Source of the DNA: Croceivirga sp009797885
Lineage (GTDB): Bacteria; Bacteroidota; Bacteroidia; Flavobacteriales; Flavobacteriaceae
Length of the DNA stretch: 64,000 nt
Direction of reading: 5' to 3'
NCBI GenBank assembly: GCA_045866215.1
Contig: AP035880.1
Coordinates: 2,976,001-3,040,000 of the forward strand
Under the pieces are notes generated by a model. It made no database searches and had not been told where the DNA came from. It saw only the letters and a program-made list of their open reading frames with translations. Position numbers and translations under genes: made by a program. Position 1 is the first letter of the stretch. Each line of letters opens with the position of its first letter. This document shows, one piece after another, positions 7,287 to 17,234 of this stretch.

Positions 7287-10084
7287 TCCTTGTCCGTATC
7301 CCCCAAAAGCTCGTATCCCTGTTGTATCCCCTTTTCCAATGGAGGCACTCCCCGTTCCATCCAGGAAGGCTTGCCCTCCCCTTTTAAGTAATGGTCAAAG
7401 AACTGTGCCATGCGAATACTAAAATCCGTACGGTTCTGTAGTTTCAAGGGCCAATGTGGTTCCCCATTGTAATTCAGGAACCAGGACGGTTTCCCCAAAC
7501 GTCGTAAACTCACAAAAAATTCGATTCCTTGGTACCACGGCACATGACCATCGGCATCATTGTGCATAATGAGTAAAGGGGTATTGATTTTGTCCACATT
7601 GAATATGGGGGAGTTTTCAATGTAACGCGATGGATATTCCCATGGGGTACCACCTATCCTGCTTTGGGTATGCTCATATTGAAATTGTCTGCTCAGTCCC
7701 GTCCACCAGCGGATCCCTCCATATGCACTAATCATATTGGGTACTGGGGCACCGGATTCAGCGGCCTTAAAAATATCGGTTTTGGTCACCAAATAGGCAA
7801 TTTGGTACCCACCCCAGCTATGGCCCTGAACACCAATATTGTCCTTGTCAACAAATCCTTTTTCAACCAATGAGGTCACTCCAGGGATAACACAATTATA
7901 GGCGCTTTCCCCAGGATAACCTACCCGGTATTCCACATCTGGATTGAATATTACATATCCCCTGCTCGTATAAAAGCTATAGTTGAGGCTGGAGCGTTCG
8001 GCCCTGGGATGTCTGTGCCTGTGGATCCTATCCGAACTCTTCTCGTAAAAATTGACAAGGAGGGGATACTTCTTGGCAGGGTCAAAATCTTCCGGTTTTA
8101 CCAACAACCCCTGTAATTTTTTACCGTCCAGGGAAATCCAATCCATAAGTTCAATAGTGCCCCAATTATAGTCCTTTTGTTGTGGATTGGCATTGCTGAG
8201 CTTGATGGGCTTTTTAAAATTCAGGTCGGAAATCCGTAAATCCGGGAATTCCCCAAAGGACTGCCTTGTAAAAATCAACCTATTGGCCAACAGGGCCTTT
8301 TGGGGTTCGGAATAACTGTAAGGGCCTGAAATCAAAGGAGTGACCCGATTTGCTTTTGGATTGTAAGTGGCATAACCTCCATCCTTGGTCAACTCATTAA
8401 AGGTGCTTAACAATAAAGGTTGGGTAAAATCAATCGCCTCCTCTTCCTCATCCAGATCCAAATAGCGATAGACCGTTTTGGAAGTTCTACCGTTGGTCAA
8501 TTTTACTTTTGCACCTGTTTCTGGGTGAATTTTCCAAATGTCATAACGGTCATAGACCAAAAGGTGCTTGTCCTCTTTTGTCCAACCGGCCATGCCATAG
8601 GGAAAGGGGTAATTGGGATAATCGTTTTCCTCACTGTAGAAAACCTGGTCCTTGGTCAAAAGCGTATGTTTTCCAGAACTCAGGTTGTAGGTGAACCAAG
8701 TGCTGTCCACACGGCTATACCCATAGCCATAATTGGCTTTGGGGCTCAACTCCATTCGGGGTACTTTTTTGAATTCCTGTTGAGTTTCCCCGGTGACGGT
8801 ATTTACCACTTTGTAGTCATAATAACGTCTGGCCGTCCACTGACTTGCCAAATCATAGGGCATGCTGGTGCGCACCAGGGCCATATTGGCATTGCCCTTA
8901 TCCCCAAGTTCGGTGTCCATATGGGTTTTGTCCGCAATGCGAACCATTTTTTTGGTGTTTAAATCAAAAGCCGTGACAAAGGATCGTATGGAGTCATTTT
9001 TTAGTTGTAATTCCTGAACGGTATATAACTTGGGCTCATCATAGGTCCATACTTCTACATTCACTATTTCCTCATCCAGTAAAGAAGTGTCTTTTTCTAT
9101 GGGCGGTCTTGCCAATCCAAAATACAGTTTGGATTCGTCCTCGGAAAAGTGCACCTTTCCATATTTGGAAACTACATAGCTACTGGGTGTTTTGGTATTG
9201 TCCATTAACTTTTGGGCCGCTTGGTCCCCTTCTTGCCATAGGTATAACTCGTTTGGTCTCACTTGAACTTTTGTGGTATCCGCATCAACAATAAATCCAA
9301 GGTTCTTTCCGGATTCGCTGAATCCCAGCTTAAAGTACTTGGCCTTGGGGGACTGATGCAATGCTAAGGTTTCCCCACTTTCCAGATTACGCACAAAAAC
9401 ACCGGCATCGCTATCTTTTGTTGCTCCTGTGGAAGCGTACGCCAACCATTTCCCCTTTTTTGCAAATAGGTAGTCCGTCACAAATTTCACGGTGTCCTTT
9501 TGCTGGGTTTCCAGGTTTAGGACCACCAAATGATATCCATTTTTTTTGCCCACTTTTTTGGGCTTATCCTTCTTTTTTTTGGGTTCGGTGAGGGAATCCT
9601 TCCCTTCTTCCTTTTTCCCTTTTTTAATATCCTCTAATTGATAGGCCACGGTTCCTGACCATTTATCAGGGATTTTATAGGATTTTAGAGGTCCAATTTT
9701 AACCAGACTTTTGGTCTTTAGGTTGAAAATCCCCAAGGAGTCCTTGGGCAATTTGTCTTTTTTGACCTTTCTTTTTTTCATGGCCATGACACTGTCCTTC
9801 CAGGCTTTGATGGTAAAAACGGCATACTTGGAATCGTACATAAATTGACCTTTTTGTCCACGGTCATATTCCAGGATAAAGTTGCCCTTGGCATCTTGAA
9901 CCTTAAAAAAATGATCCTTTTCCCCCCTTTCCAAACTGTAAAGGGTATGGGAACCATCCGGTGCTATGGCTTCATCTTTTATGGTGTTCCAAAGCTTGTA
10001 ATCGTTATGGTCCAACGTTTTTTTCTGGGCATGGAAAAGGGTCTGGACGAAAACCATTAGGAGTAAGGAAATTCTTTTGAGCAT
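7283..10084 (-). CDS. Exported S9-family (prolyl oligopeptidase-like) peptidase
   Basis: A 933-residue secreted serine peptidase. From the ATG at 10084 it has a clear signal peptide MLKRISLLLMVFVQTLFHAQ; an ATG seven codons earlier is less suitable. Residues 30-650 form a propeller-like region with a charged lysine-rich stretch near residues 160-200. The C-terminal alpha/beta hydrolase domain has the nucleophile motif GHSWGGYQ near residue 755, an aspartate in NDADGHVPW near 845 and a histidine in NGEPHWP near 877. It probably degrades peptides in the periplasm or outside the cell. The gene stands alone, divergent from the pseudouridine synthase. Confidence 0.92.
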   Translation of the reverse strand: MLKRISLLLMVFVQTLFHAQKKTLDHNDYKLWNTIKDEAIAPDGSHTLYSLERGEKDHFFKVQDAKGNFILEYDRGQKGQFMYDSKYAVFTIKAWKDSVMAMKKRKVKKDKLPKDSLGIFNLKTKSLVKIGPLKSYKIPDKWSGTVAYQLEDIKKGKKEEGKDSLTEPKKKKDKPKKVGKKNGYHLVVLNLETQQKDTVKFVTDYLFAKKGKWLAYASTGATKDSDAGVFVRNLESGETLALHQSPKAKYFKLGFSESGKNLGFIVDADTTKVQVRPNELYLWQEGDQAAQKLMDNTKTPSSYVVSKYGKVHFSEDESKLYFGLARPPIEKDTSLLDEEIVNVEVWTYDEPKLYTVQELQLKNDSIRSFVTAFDLNTKKMVRIADKTHMDTELGDKGNANMALVRTSMPYDLASQWTARRYYDYKVVNTVTGETQQEFKKVPRMELSPKANYGYGYSRVDSTWFTYNLSSGKHTLLTKDQVFYSEENDYPNYPFPYGMAGWTKEDKHLLVYDRYDIWKIHPETGAKVKLTNGRTSKTVYRYLDLDEEEEAIDFTQPLLLSTFNELTKDGGYATYNPKANRVTPLISGPYSYSEPQKALLANRLIFTRQSFGEFPDLRISDLNFKKPIKLSNANPQQKDYNWGTIELMDWISLDGKKLQGLLVKPEDFDPAKKYPLLVNFYEKSSDRIHRHRHPRAERSSLNYSFYTSRGYVIFNPDVEYRVGYPGESAYNCVIPGVTSLVEKGFVDKDNIGVQGHSWGGYQIAYLVTKTDIFKAAESGAPVPNMISAYGGIRWWTGLSRQFQYEHTQSRIGGTPWEYPSRYIENSPIFNVDKINTPLLIMHNDADGHVPWYQGIEFFVSLRRLGKPSWFLNYNGEPHWPLKLQNRTDFSIRMAQFFDHYLKGEGKPSWMERGVPPLEKGIQQGYELLGDTDKD

Positions 10085-10225
10085 ATTGAATTTGATTAGT
10101 CCCATAAATATAGAACATAACCAACATTTTAGGTGGATTCCCGACGCATAAGAACCTTTAATCCTGAAGTGGGGTCAAAGGCACTGATAACCGTTTAAAA
10201 AGGCAACTTATCCATTTGGATTACC

Positions 10226-10233
10226 TACATTTG
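10226..10233 (+). promoter_or_regulatory. Putative -7 element for the pseudouridine synthase gene
   Basis: TACATTTG fits the Bacteroidota TAnnTTTG box and sits 18 bp before the ATG at 10251. No convincing -33 element was seen. Confidence 0.35.
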
Positions 10234-10250
10234 CCAAAATTTTTGGACTG

Positions 10251-11090
10251 ATGGCGAAATCAGGCAACGAACGCAATCGTAACTCAAATGACCGCAAAAG
10301 CGGTGGCAATCCACGAAAAAGCTTTTCCAAAAGACCTTCGGAAAAACGAAATTCGAGACAGGACAGACCTTCAAATCCGGATTTGATCCGTTTGAACAAG
10401 TATATCGCCAATGCGGGCATTTGTTCGCGAAGGGAAGCGGATACCCTAATTGCCGCAGGAAATGTGACCGTAAATGGGAAGGTGGTCACCGAAATGGGTT
10501 ATAAGGTCAAAAAGACGGATGATGTCCGTTTTGACGGGAGAAAGCTCAATCCGGAGAAAAAGGAATATGTGCTACTCAATAAACCCAAGAACTTTATTAC
10601 CACTACCCGGGATGAACGAGGTAGGCGAACGGTAATGGAACTGGTCAGCAGTGCTTCCAATAATCGTTTGTATCCCGTAGGCCGTTTGGACCGCAATACC
10701 ACCGGACTTTTATTGTTTACCAACGATGGTGATCTCGCCAAAAAACTGACTCATCCCAGACATGGTGTCCGCAAGATCTACCATGTCTTTTTGGAAAAAA
10801 ACGTGACTATTGCCGACCTTAGAAAAATCAGGGAAGGATTGGAGCTTGAAGATGGCAAGATTGAAGTCGATGAGGTGGACTATGTCTCCGGTGCCAGTAA
10901 AAAGGAGGTCGGAATTGAAATCCATTCGGGTAAGAACCGTATTGTCCGTCGCATTTTTGAGCATTTGGGCTATGAAGTTTCCAAACTGGACCGTGTTGTT
11001 TTTGCTGGACTCACCAAAAAAGACCTCCCCAGGGGCCATTGGCGCTATTTGACCCAACAAGAGGTCATTAATTTGGGGATGATTCAATGA
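10251..11090 (+). CDS. RsuA/RluB-family rRNA pseudouridine synthase
   Basis: A 279-residue enzyme. Residues 1-43 are a basic, low-complexity N-terminal tail rich in Arg, Ser and Asn, common in Bacteroidota members. An S4 RNA-binding domain follows (IRLNKYIANAGICSRREAD, about 46-105), then the catalytic domain with the active-site block GRLDRNTTGLLLFTNDGDLA, whose aspartate attacks uridine. It modifies a uridine in large or small subunit rRNA; sequence inspection favours RluB over RsuA but does not prove it. It lies in its own transcription unit. Confidence 0.92.
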   Translation: MAKSGNERNRNSNDRKSGGNPRKSFSKRPSEKRNSRQDRPSNPDLIRLNKYIANAGICSRREADTLIAAGNVTVNGKVVTEMGYKVKKTDDVRFDGRKLNPEKKEYVLLNKPKNFITTTRDERGRRTVMELVSSASNNRLYPVGRLDRNTTGLLLFTNDGDLAKKLTHPRHGVRKIYHVFLEKNVTIADLRKIREGLELEDGKIEVDEVDYVSGASKKEVGIEIHSGKNRIVRRIFEHLGYEVSKLDRVVFAGLTKKDLPRGHWRYLTQQEVINLGMIQ

Positions 11091-11161
11091 TGTATTGAAC
11101 AATCAAGCCTATTGATCGAAGTATTCTTCCTTGTAAATGGGTTCATTATTTCATTAGTCGT

Positions 11162-11169
11162 TAACTTTA
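11162..11169 (+). promoter_or_regulatory. Putative -7 element for the Asp-box protein gene
   Basis: TAACTTTA resembles TAnnTTTG and is 25 bp before the ATG at 11194. Weak match; -33 not identified. Confidence 0.3.
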
Positions 11170-11193
11170 CGAAGTAACCAATTCATAGACCAC

Positions 11194-14100
11194 ATGGAAC
11201 TTCGACTGTATTCCAAACCCTTTTTTTGCTTGTTTTTGCTGTTAAGTACAACTTTGATTTCCCAGGATTTTGAAGCTTTGCAATATCGTACGGTGGGCCC
11301 AGAAAGGGGCGGGCGTGTAACTACGATCACAGGTACTGCCATGGTGCCGGGCACCTTTTATCTTGGTGCCTCTGGTGGTGGTGTTTGGAAATCCGAAGAC
11401 TATGGGACTTCCTGGACCAATGTGTCGGATGGCTTTTTCAGCACACCCTCCATCGGTGCCATTCAAGTGGCGACCAATGACCCCAATATTGTTTATGTGG
11501 GGACGGGCTCGGATGGCCTTCGCAGTAATGTCATCAGTGGAAAAGGAATGTACAAATCCATTGACGGTGGTAAAACCTGGAACGCCATTGGCCTTGAAAA
11601 AGTAGGTCAGATCGGGGCGGTTGAAATTGACCCAACAAACCACAATATCGTTTGGGTGGCCGCGATAGGCAATGCATTTAAGGCCAATCAGGAAAGGGGG
11701 ATATACAAGACGGTGGACGGAGGAAAAAATTGGGAAAAAGTACTGTTCATATCGGAAAAAGTAGGATTTTCAGATTTGGAATTGCTCCCTGGTAATCCCA
11801 ATATCGTATATGCCGCCGCTTGGAAAGCCGAAAGAAAACCATGGACCATTATCTCTGGTGGTACCAAGGAAGAGGGAGGTATCTATAAATCCGTTAATGG
11901 TGGCAAGGATTGGATAAAACTTGAAAAGGGCCTCCCCAAAGGAACCATTGGAAAAATTGATTTGGCGGTATCCCCGGTTAACTCGAGTATTGTATATGCG
12001 GTTATAGAGGCCCCGGAAAAGGAAAGGGGGTTATATAAATCCGTGGATCAGGGGGAATCGTTCGTGCAGGTATCGGATGACATAAGATTGGTGAATCGTC
12101 CTTTTTATTATACCAACATTGAGTTGCATCCCACCAATCCAAATATCATCTACTCCAATGCGAATCCACTTATAAAATCTGTCGACGGGGGAAAAACGTG
12201 GAAGCGGATGCGTGTTCCCCATGGTGACAACCATGATATTTGGATTAACCCCAATGACCCCGAATTGTTGATTCAGGCGAATGATGGCGGGGCAAATGTT
12301 AGTTTCAATGGGGGTAAGACCTGGTCAACACAATTCAATCAACCTACCGCGGAGTTATACCAGGTCGAAGTTGATGATCAGTATCCCTATTGGCTATATG
12401 CGGGTCAGCAAGACAATTATTCCACCATTGCGGTACCAAGTTTTCCTCCCTATGCCATTCAGGATCCGGGTAGGGGTTGGATTATCAATACCGGGGGTTG
12501 TGAGACGGGACCAGCGGTTCCAAAACCCGGTGATCACAACACCGTTTATGCCAATTGCAAGGGTAGATTCGGAGTGTTCAACAAGCTTACGGGTGTCGAA
12601 AAAAGTTATTATGTAGGTGCCTCAAATATTTACGGGCATAACCCTAAGGACCTCAAATACCGTTTTCAACGTGTAGCTCCTGTTCATGTCTCCCCCCATA
12701 ATCCGGATGTGGTCTATCATGGCTCGCAATACCTGCATAGAACAGACTCCGATGGTGTGGAATGGGAAACCATTTCCCCGGACTTGACTGCTTTTGAAGC
12801 GGACAAACAGGTTATTTCTGGAAGCCCGATTACCCGTGATATCACGGGTGAGGAATATTACAGCACCTTGTATTCCATTCGCGAATCCAAGTTAAAGGAG
12901 GGACTGATATGGACGGGATCCAATGATGGCGTGGTCTCGGTCACAAAAGATGGCGGCAAGACCTGGGAAAACGTAACCCCTAAAAAACTGCCCAAAGGCG
13001 GTAGGGTGGAATCCGTGGAGCCGTCCCAGCATGATATGGCCACGGCCTATATTGCGGTGGACAGGCATTTGTTGGGGGATGGAACACCTTATTTTTATAA
13101 GACCGAGGATTATGGCCGTAGTTGGACGTTGTTGAGTACGGAATCGAATGGAATACCGGCAGATCATAATGCAAGGGTATTGCGGGAAGATCCCATAAAA
13201 AAAGGCCTTTTGTATGCCGGAACGGAATTTGGAATGTTCGTTTCCTTTGATGATGGCCTTTCATGGAAATCCTTTCAGCAGAATCTTCCGGTTACCCCAA
13301 TAACCGATCTTAAAATATTTCGTGGCGATTTAATTATCAGTACCATGGGACGGGGTTTTTGGATTTTGGACAATATTACTTCCTTACGACAGGATGCTTT
13401 TGTGAATTTGGAAGATGAACCCCATTTGTTTCAACCGGATAGGACCATTCGGTATCGCTATCCCAAGATCAGGGATAACGGGGCATTTCCCAAATACCCC
13501 AGAACCAGCGTATATGTGGATTACTATTTGCCCAAAAAGTCAAAAGAAGGGCTGAAGTTGGAAATCCTAAACTCAAAAAACGAATCGGTGGTCACTATTT
13601 TCAGTGATAGTACCTCCTTAAAACCTAAAGTGGAGGAAGTGGAAGACATGAATCTAAGCCAAACCTTCCGTTACGTTACCAAAAAATTGGAAAATAAAAA
13701 GGGGCTTAACCGTTTTGCCTGGGATTTGCGCCAGAAAGGGGCCTGGCACAAAGAGGGGGAAAAACGGTACAAGAATGGACCAATGGTACCTCCAGGGAAA
13801 TATACGGTAACCCTAAGTGTGGATGGACAAAAGTTGCAGCAATCTTTCGATATTGTTATGGATCCACGTGTTGAGGAAGAAGGGATATCCCAGGCAACGA
13901 TTGAAAAACAATTGGCCATGCAAATTCAAGTAATGGATTTGTTGTCCAAAGCTCGAAAGCTACAGGAAGCGTTGGAAAAGGAACATAAATCCTTAAAGAA
14001 AAAAGAAGGTCAAAAAAAGCGTTTGGATCAGATTGATGCCGTCTTAACGAAATTGAAAAACAATGAGGGTGCCTATCCACAACCCATGTTAGCAGCCCAA

Positions 14101-14220
14101 ATTTCCTATTTGTATAATATGATAAGCCAAGCAGATCAGGTTTTGGGAAAGGATGCTACCGATCGTTATAACGAATTGGCACTGCTTTTTGATACCATAA
14201 AAAAGGAAGCTGGAATGTAG
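11194..14220 (+). CDS. Exported VPS10/BNR-type beta-propeller protein
   Basis: A 1008-residue protein with a signal peptide (MELRLYSKPFFCLFLLLSTT, cleavage near ISQ). At least ten Asp-box motifs of the form S-x-D-x-G-x-T-W are visible, for example SEDYGTSW, SIDGGKTW, TVDGGKNW, SVNGGKDW, TKDGGKTW and TEDYGRSW, which build sortilin/VPS10-like or sialidase-like propellers. The last third contains a beta-rich FlgD-like segment (FAWDLRQKGAW, PPGKYTVTLSV) and a C-terminal coiled coil (KKEGQKKRLDQIDAVLTKLK). Such proteins are often called glycosyl hydrolase in databases, but no catalytic residues of a known glycosidase can be assigned. Single gene. Confidence 0.88.
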   Translation: MELRLYSKPFFCLFLLLSTTLISQDFEALQYRTVGPERGGRVTTITGTAMVPGTFYLGASGGGVWKSEDYGTSWTNVSDGFFSTPSIGAIQVATNDPNIVYVGTGSDGLRSNVISGKGMYKSIDGGKTWNAIGLEKVGQIGAVEIDPTNHNIVWVAAIGNAFKANQERGIYKTVDGGKNWEKVLFISEKVGFSDLELLPGNPNIVYAAAWKAERKPWTIISGGTKEEGGIYKSVNGGKDWIKLEKGLPKGTIGKIDLAVSPVNSSIVYAVIEAPEKERGLYKSVDQGESFVQVSDDIRLVNRPFYYTNIELHPTNPNIIYSNANPLIKSVDGGKTWKRMRVPHGDNHDIWINPNDPELLIQANDGGANVSFNGGKTWSTQFNQPTAELYQVEVDDQYPYWLYAGQQDNYSTIAVPSFPPYAIQDPGRGWIINTGGCETGPAVPKPGDHNTVYANCKGRFGVFNKLTGVEKSYYVGASNIYGHNPKDLKYRFQRVAPVHVSPHNPDVVYHGSQYLHRTDSDGVEWETISPDLTAFEADKQVISGSPITRDITGEEYYSTLYSIRESKLKEGLIWTGSNDGVVSVTKDGGKTWENVTPKKLPKGGRVESVEPSQHDMATAYIAVDRHLLGDGTPYFYKTEDYGRSWTLLSTESNGIPADHNARVLREDPIKKGLLYAGTEFGMFVSFDDGLSWKSFQQNLPVTPITDLKIFRGDLIISTMGRGFWILDNITSLRQDAFVNLEDEPHLFQPDRTIRYRYPKIRDNGAFPKYPRTSVYVDYYLPKKSKEGLKLEILNSKNESVVTIFSDSTSLKPKVEEVEDMNLSQTFRYVTKKLENKKGLNRFAWDLRQKGAWHKEGEKRYKNGPMVPPGKYTVTLSVDGQKLQQSFDIVMDPRVEEEGISQATIEKQLAMQIQVMDLLSKARKLQEALEKEHKSLKKKEGQKKRLDQIDAVLTKLKNNEGAYPQPMLAAQISYLYNMISQADQVLGKDATDRYNELALLFDTIKKEAGM

Positions 14221-14268
14221 CCAATGCGACCGGATACGGCAATGAATCATTGAAAAAAAAGGGCGGTT

Positions 14269-15378
14269 TCATAGGGACTCAACTTGCCGGGTATCCTCGG
14301 CCGGAACATTTTTATTCTTTCCCTGCCAAATAGTGGCCAGCGATGAACCGGAAATGTTCATTAGTGGACCAAAAACGGCCGGAGCCAAACCCATGGTGGC
14401 GAGTCGCCCCATTTCCAGGGCAATACCTGAAGCCAGCCCCGAGTTTTGCATACCGACTTCAAAAGCCACCGTCCTGGAAGATCTCTCATCAAGTCCAACC
14501 AATTTGCTTCCATAATAACCCAAGAGGTAACCGGAAAAATTATGGACCAATACGACCATGATCAATATAATGCCAATGGACAAAAGGGAATCCCTTCCAG
14601 AAGCGGTAATAATGGTAATAATAATCGCAATGGCTGCCATTGAGATTTTTGGCATCGCCCTATCCAACCATTTGAACTTGCCGTGGGCGAAGTGATTGAA
14701 TATAAGACCGGCCAATATGGGAAGGATCACAATTTTGATAATGCTCCAGAACATTTCCAGAAAGTCGATTGGAACAAGTTCGTTTGCCAGAAGTTTCATG
14801 AAAAAAGGGGTTAGGAGGGGGGACAATAAGGTGGATACCGCGGTCAGGGTCAGGGAAAGGGCCAAATTGGCCCCTGAAATATAGGCCATAACGTTGGAAG
14901 CCAGGCCACCGGGAGAGCAACCCACAAGAATAATACCTGCGGCAATTTCCGGAGGGAGCCCTGAGAGTCTTGCCAATCCAAACCCGATAAACGGCATAAG
15001 GGTAAATTGGGCAATGAGGCCTACGATTACGCCCTTGGGCATTTTGATTACCCCCACAAAATCAGTAACGCCCATGGAAGTGCCCATGCCGAACATGATG
15101 ATAATGAGCAGGGGGACAATCAACCGACTTAATTTAAAGGAACCTACTTCCAAAAAGAATTGGGGATAGAACATGGCCGCTGCAACGGCGGCGAAGATCA
15201 GTAAGGTGAAGGAGAACCCCTTGAACTTTTTAGTTCCGTTAACGGCCAATGCCAAAGCGGAAAAAAAAGTGATTACGGTCGGTGCCAAATAATCATACAT
15301 TCCCAGATACCAAAACAGTAGAATGCCAAGTGCTAAAAATGCACCCACTATTGCTGCCCATTTTCCGATTAAGTTCAT
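14269..15378 (-). CDS. BASS-family (bile acid:sodium symporter-like) transporter
   Basis: A 369-residue integral membrane protein with about ten helices. Blocks such as FGMGTSMGVTDFVGV, GCSPGGLASNVMAYISGANLALSLTLTAVST, and FEVGMQNSGLASGIAL are typical of the SBF/BASS family, which moves organic anions with sodium. It is last in a three-gene minus-strand run after an RraA-type aldolase gene and a PfkB kinase gene, 51 bp from the kinase. The run begins at a control region carrying alginate-regulon operators, so uptake of an organic acid related to uronate metabolism is a reasonable inference. The substrate itself is not shown. Confidence 0.87.
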   Translation of the reverse strand: MNLIGKWAAIVGAFLALGILLFWYLGMYDYLAPTVITFFSALALAVNGTKKFKGFSFTLLIFAAVAAAMFYPQFFLEVGSFKLSRLIVPLLIIIMFGMGTSMGVTDFVGVIKMPKGVIVGLIAQFTLMPFIGFGLARLSGLPPEIAAGIILVGCSPGGLASNVMAYISGANLALSLTLTAVSTLLSPLLTPFFMKLLANELVPIDFLEMFWSIIKIVILPILAGLIFNHFAHGKFKWLDRAMPKISMAAIAIIITIITASGRDSLLSIGIILIMVVLVHNFSGYLLGYYGSKLVGLDERSSRTVAFEVGMQNSGLASGIALEMGRLATMGLAPAVFGPLMNISGSSLATIWQGKNKNVPAEDTRQVESL

Positions 15379-15429
15379 TTTTAATAGTTAAGATTGGATA
15401 CTATTTGTATTTCAAGTTGGCTTTAAAGC

Positions 15430-16434
15430 TTATCTTTTTATTGCCCCGGAGGTGTCCCCATGCATTAAACTTACCACATTTTCCAAAGACACCATATTTA
15501 CATCACCGGGAACGGTATGCTTTAGGGCACAAGCGGCCGAAGCAAAATTCAACGCTTGGATGTCATCATCATAATGCAATAATCCGTAGATCAGGCCTGA
15601 GGCAAAAGCATCCCCGGTACCAACGCGATCAATGACATGGGTAATGTTAAGCATTTCAGTCTTGACATACGCTTCACCGTTCCACATTTTTCCCTGTATT
15701 TGTTGATGGGAAGCACTTATGGATTTCCTGGTTTTCCCAACCACTTTCTTAATTCTGGGAAAGGTTTCCATAAGGAGCCTAGCGGAATTCCGAAATTTCC
15801 CCCCCGATTCACCAAGCCCAAACATGTCATGGATACCACGGCGACTGGTAATCACAATATCACAGTTTTGTACCAGCTCTGGCATGACCTCTTGCATGGT
15901 TTCCCCATATTTCCACATGTTACTGCGGGAATTAATATCCCCCGAAACAGGTATTCCCATACGGTTTGCTGTTTTAATGGCATCCAAGCAACACATTTTG
16001 GCCCCTTCCGAAATGGCTGGGGTAATGCCCGTCCAATGGAACCAATCGGCGTCTTTGAGTACGTGTGCCCAATTGACCATTGACGGTTCTATTAAGGAAA
16101 AGGAAGAACCCTCCCTTTCATAAATCACTTCACTGGGCCTGTGTACGGCACCTTTTTCCAAAAAATACTTGCCCAACATATTCCCACCGTAAAAAACGTG
16201 TTCGGTGCTTAACCAATGCTGACGTAAAAATTGGGTGGCTGCCCTACCCAGGGCATTATCCGGAAAACGTGTTACGTGGGCCGCTTTAATACCCAAATAG
16301 GCCAATGAAATGGCGACGTTTGCCTCTCCACCTCCATAAACCAGTTCAAAAGAGGTAGCCTGCGAAAATTTGGAATAGCCGGGTGGGGACAAACGCATCA
16401 TTACCTCACCAAATGTGATTACTTTTTTAGCCAT
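15430..16434 (-). CDS. PfkB-family sugar kinase, divergent KdgK paralogue
   Basis: A 334-residue carbohydrate kinase homologous along its length to KdgK at 38179-39219. It keeps VYGGGEANVA, the WFHWTGITPAIS block and the catalytic base in DRVGTGDAF (Asp275). It has lost the NEED motif: the segment CDIVLGNEED of KdgK reads CDIVITSRRG here (residues 191-200), and TTLRGS has become GKTRKS. The canonical DLNYR is DINSR. In PfkB enzymes the N-x-x-E box helps position metal and phosphates, so activity or substrate may differ. It sits 19 bp after the RraA-type gene, suggesting a kinase/aldolase pair. Confidence 0.87.
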   Translation of the reverse strand: MAKKVITFGEVMMRLSPPGYSKFSQATSFELVYGGGEANVAISLAYLGIKAAHVTRFPDNALGRAATQFLRQHWLSTEHVFYGGNMLGKYFLEKGAVHRPSEVIYEREGSSFSLIEPSMVNWAHVLKDADWFHWTGITPAISEGAKMCCLDAIKTANRMGIPVSGDINSRSNMWKYGETMQEVMPELVQNCDIVITSRRGIHDMFGLGESGGKFRNSARLLMETFPRIKKVVGKTRKSISASHQQIQGKMWNGEAYVKTEMLNITHVIDRVGTGDAFASGLIYGLLHYDDDIQALNFASAACALKHTVPGDVNMVSLENVVSLMHGDTSGAIKR

Positions 16435-16453
16435 ACTGTGTCTTTCATAAAAT

Positions 16454-17173
16454 TTAGGGGACTTTAGTTGTATTGTTCTTTTCCCATGCCTCGAATGCCT
16501 TTAAAGTTTGTGGATCGGTGGGGGGATAGAGACCAAGGATTGATTGTCCTTGATTGATTTTTTCCATTACAAATTCTTCAAACAAGGTCATGTGCAGACA
16601 TTCCTCCGCTACCTCATCTGCAATGGATGCCGGGATTACCACTACACCATCCGCATCACCAACAATGTAGTCCCTGGGAAAAACGGCCACATCACCGCAG
16701 CCTATGGGTTCATTGATTGCAATGGCCTGGTGCAGTGTCAGATTTGTTGGAGCAGATGGCCTTTGGTGATAGGAAGGGAAATCAAGTGCTGCGATTTCCT
16801 CGGAATCCCGAAACCCCCCATCGGTTACCACACCAGCTGCTCCCCTTTTCATCAGTCGGGTAATAAGAATGGAACCTGCCGAAGCCGCTCGGGCGTCTTT
16901 TCTACTATCGATGACCAGTACCCTATTTTTGGGGCATTGCTCAATGGCAACCCGCTGTGGATGTTCAGGGTCTTTGAACACCGCAATGGGATTAAGGTCT
17001 TCCCTGGCGGGAATATACCGTAGCGTAAAGGCCTCCCCAACCATTTTTTTTGATGTCAATGGACGCACATTTTGAATACATTGATTGCGTAACCCTTTTT
17101 TAAAAAGGCAGGTGGCGATTGTGGCAGTGCTGATCTGCTTAAACTTTTCTGGAGTGGATAAGGTGTTTGCCAT
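16454..17173 (-). CDS. RraA-fold aldolase-like protein
   Basis: A 239-residue protein from the ATG at 17173; the frame is open further upstream but that stretch reads through the promoter/operator and is not coding. It belongs to the RraA/HMG aldolase-like family. The block GVVTDGGFRDSEEI keeps the Arg-Asp pair that class II pyruvate aldolases of this fold use for metal and substrate binding, and GDVAVFPRDYIVGDADGVVV is the conserved C-terminal block. This supports a metal-dependent aldolase or decarboxylase on an oxo-acid rather than an RNase E inhibitor. First gene of the minus-strand run rraA-like, kinase, BASS transporter. Confidence 0.85.
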   Translation of the reverse strand: MANTLSTPEKFKQISTATIATCLFKKGLRNQCIQNVRPLTSKKMVGEAFTLRYIPAREDLNPIAVFKDPEHPQRVAIEQCPKNRVLVIDSRKDARAASAGSILITRLMKRGAAGVVTDGGFRDSEEIAALDFPSYHQRPSAPTNLTLHQAIAINEPIGCGDVAVFPRDYIVGDADGVVVIPASIADEVAEECLHMTLFEEFVMEKINQGQSILGLYPPTDPQTLKAFEAWEKNNTTKVP

Positions 17174-17234
17174 GTATTTTGAACTTGTAATATGGAATGC
17201 AGGTAATTTTGGTGTTAAATTTTTGCCAAGTATA

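Noticed and set aside
11194..14220. Calling the Asp-box protein a sialidase
   Set aside because: Asp boxes alone are structural. The arginine triad and other sialidase active-site residues could not be identified.
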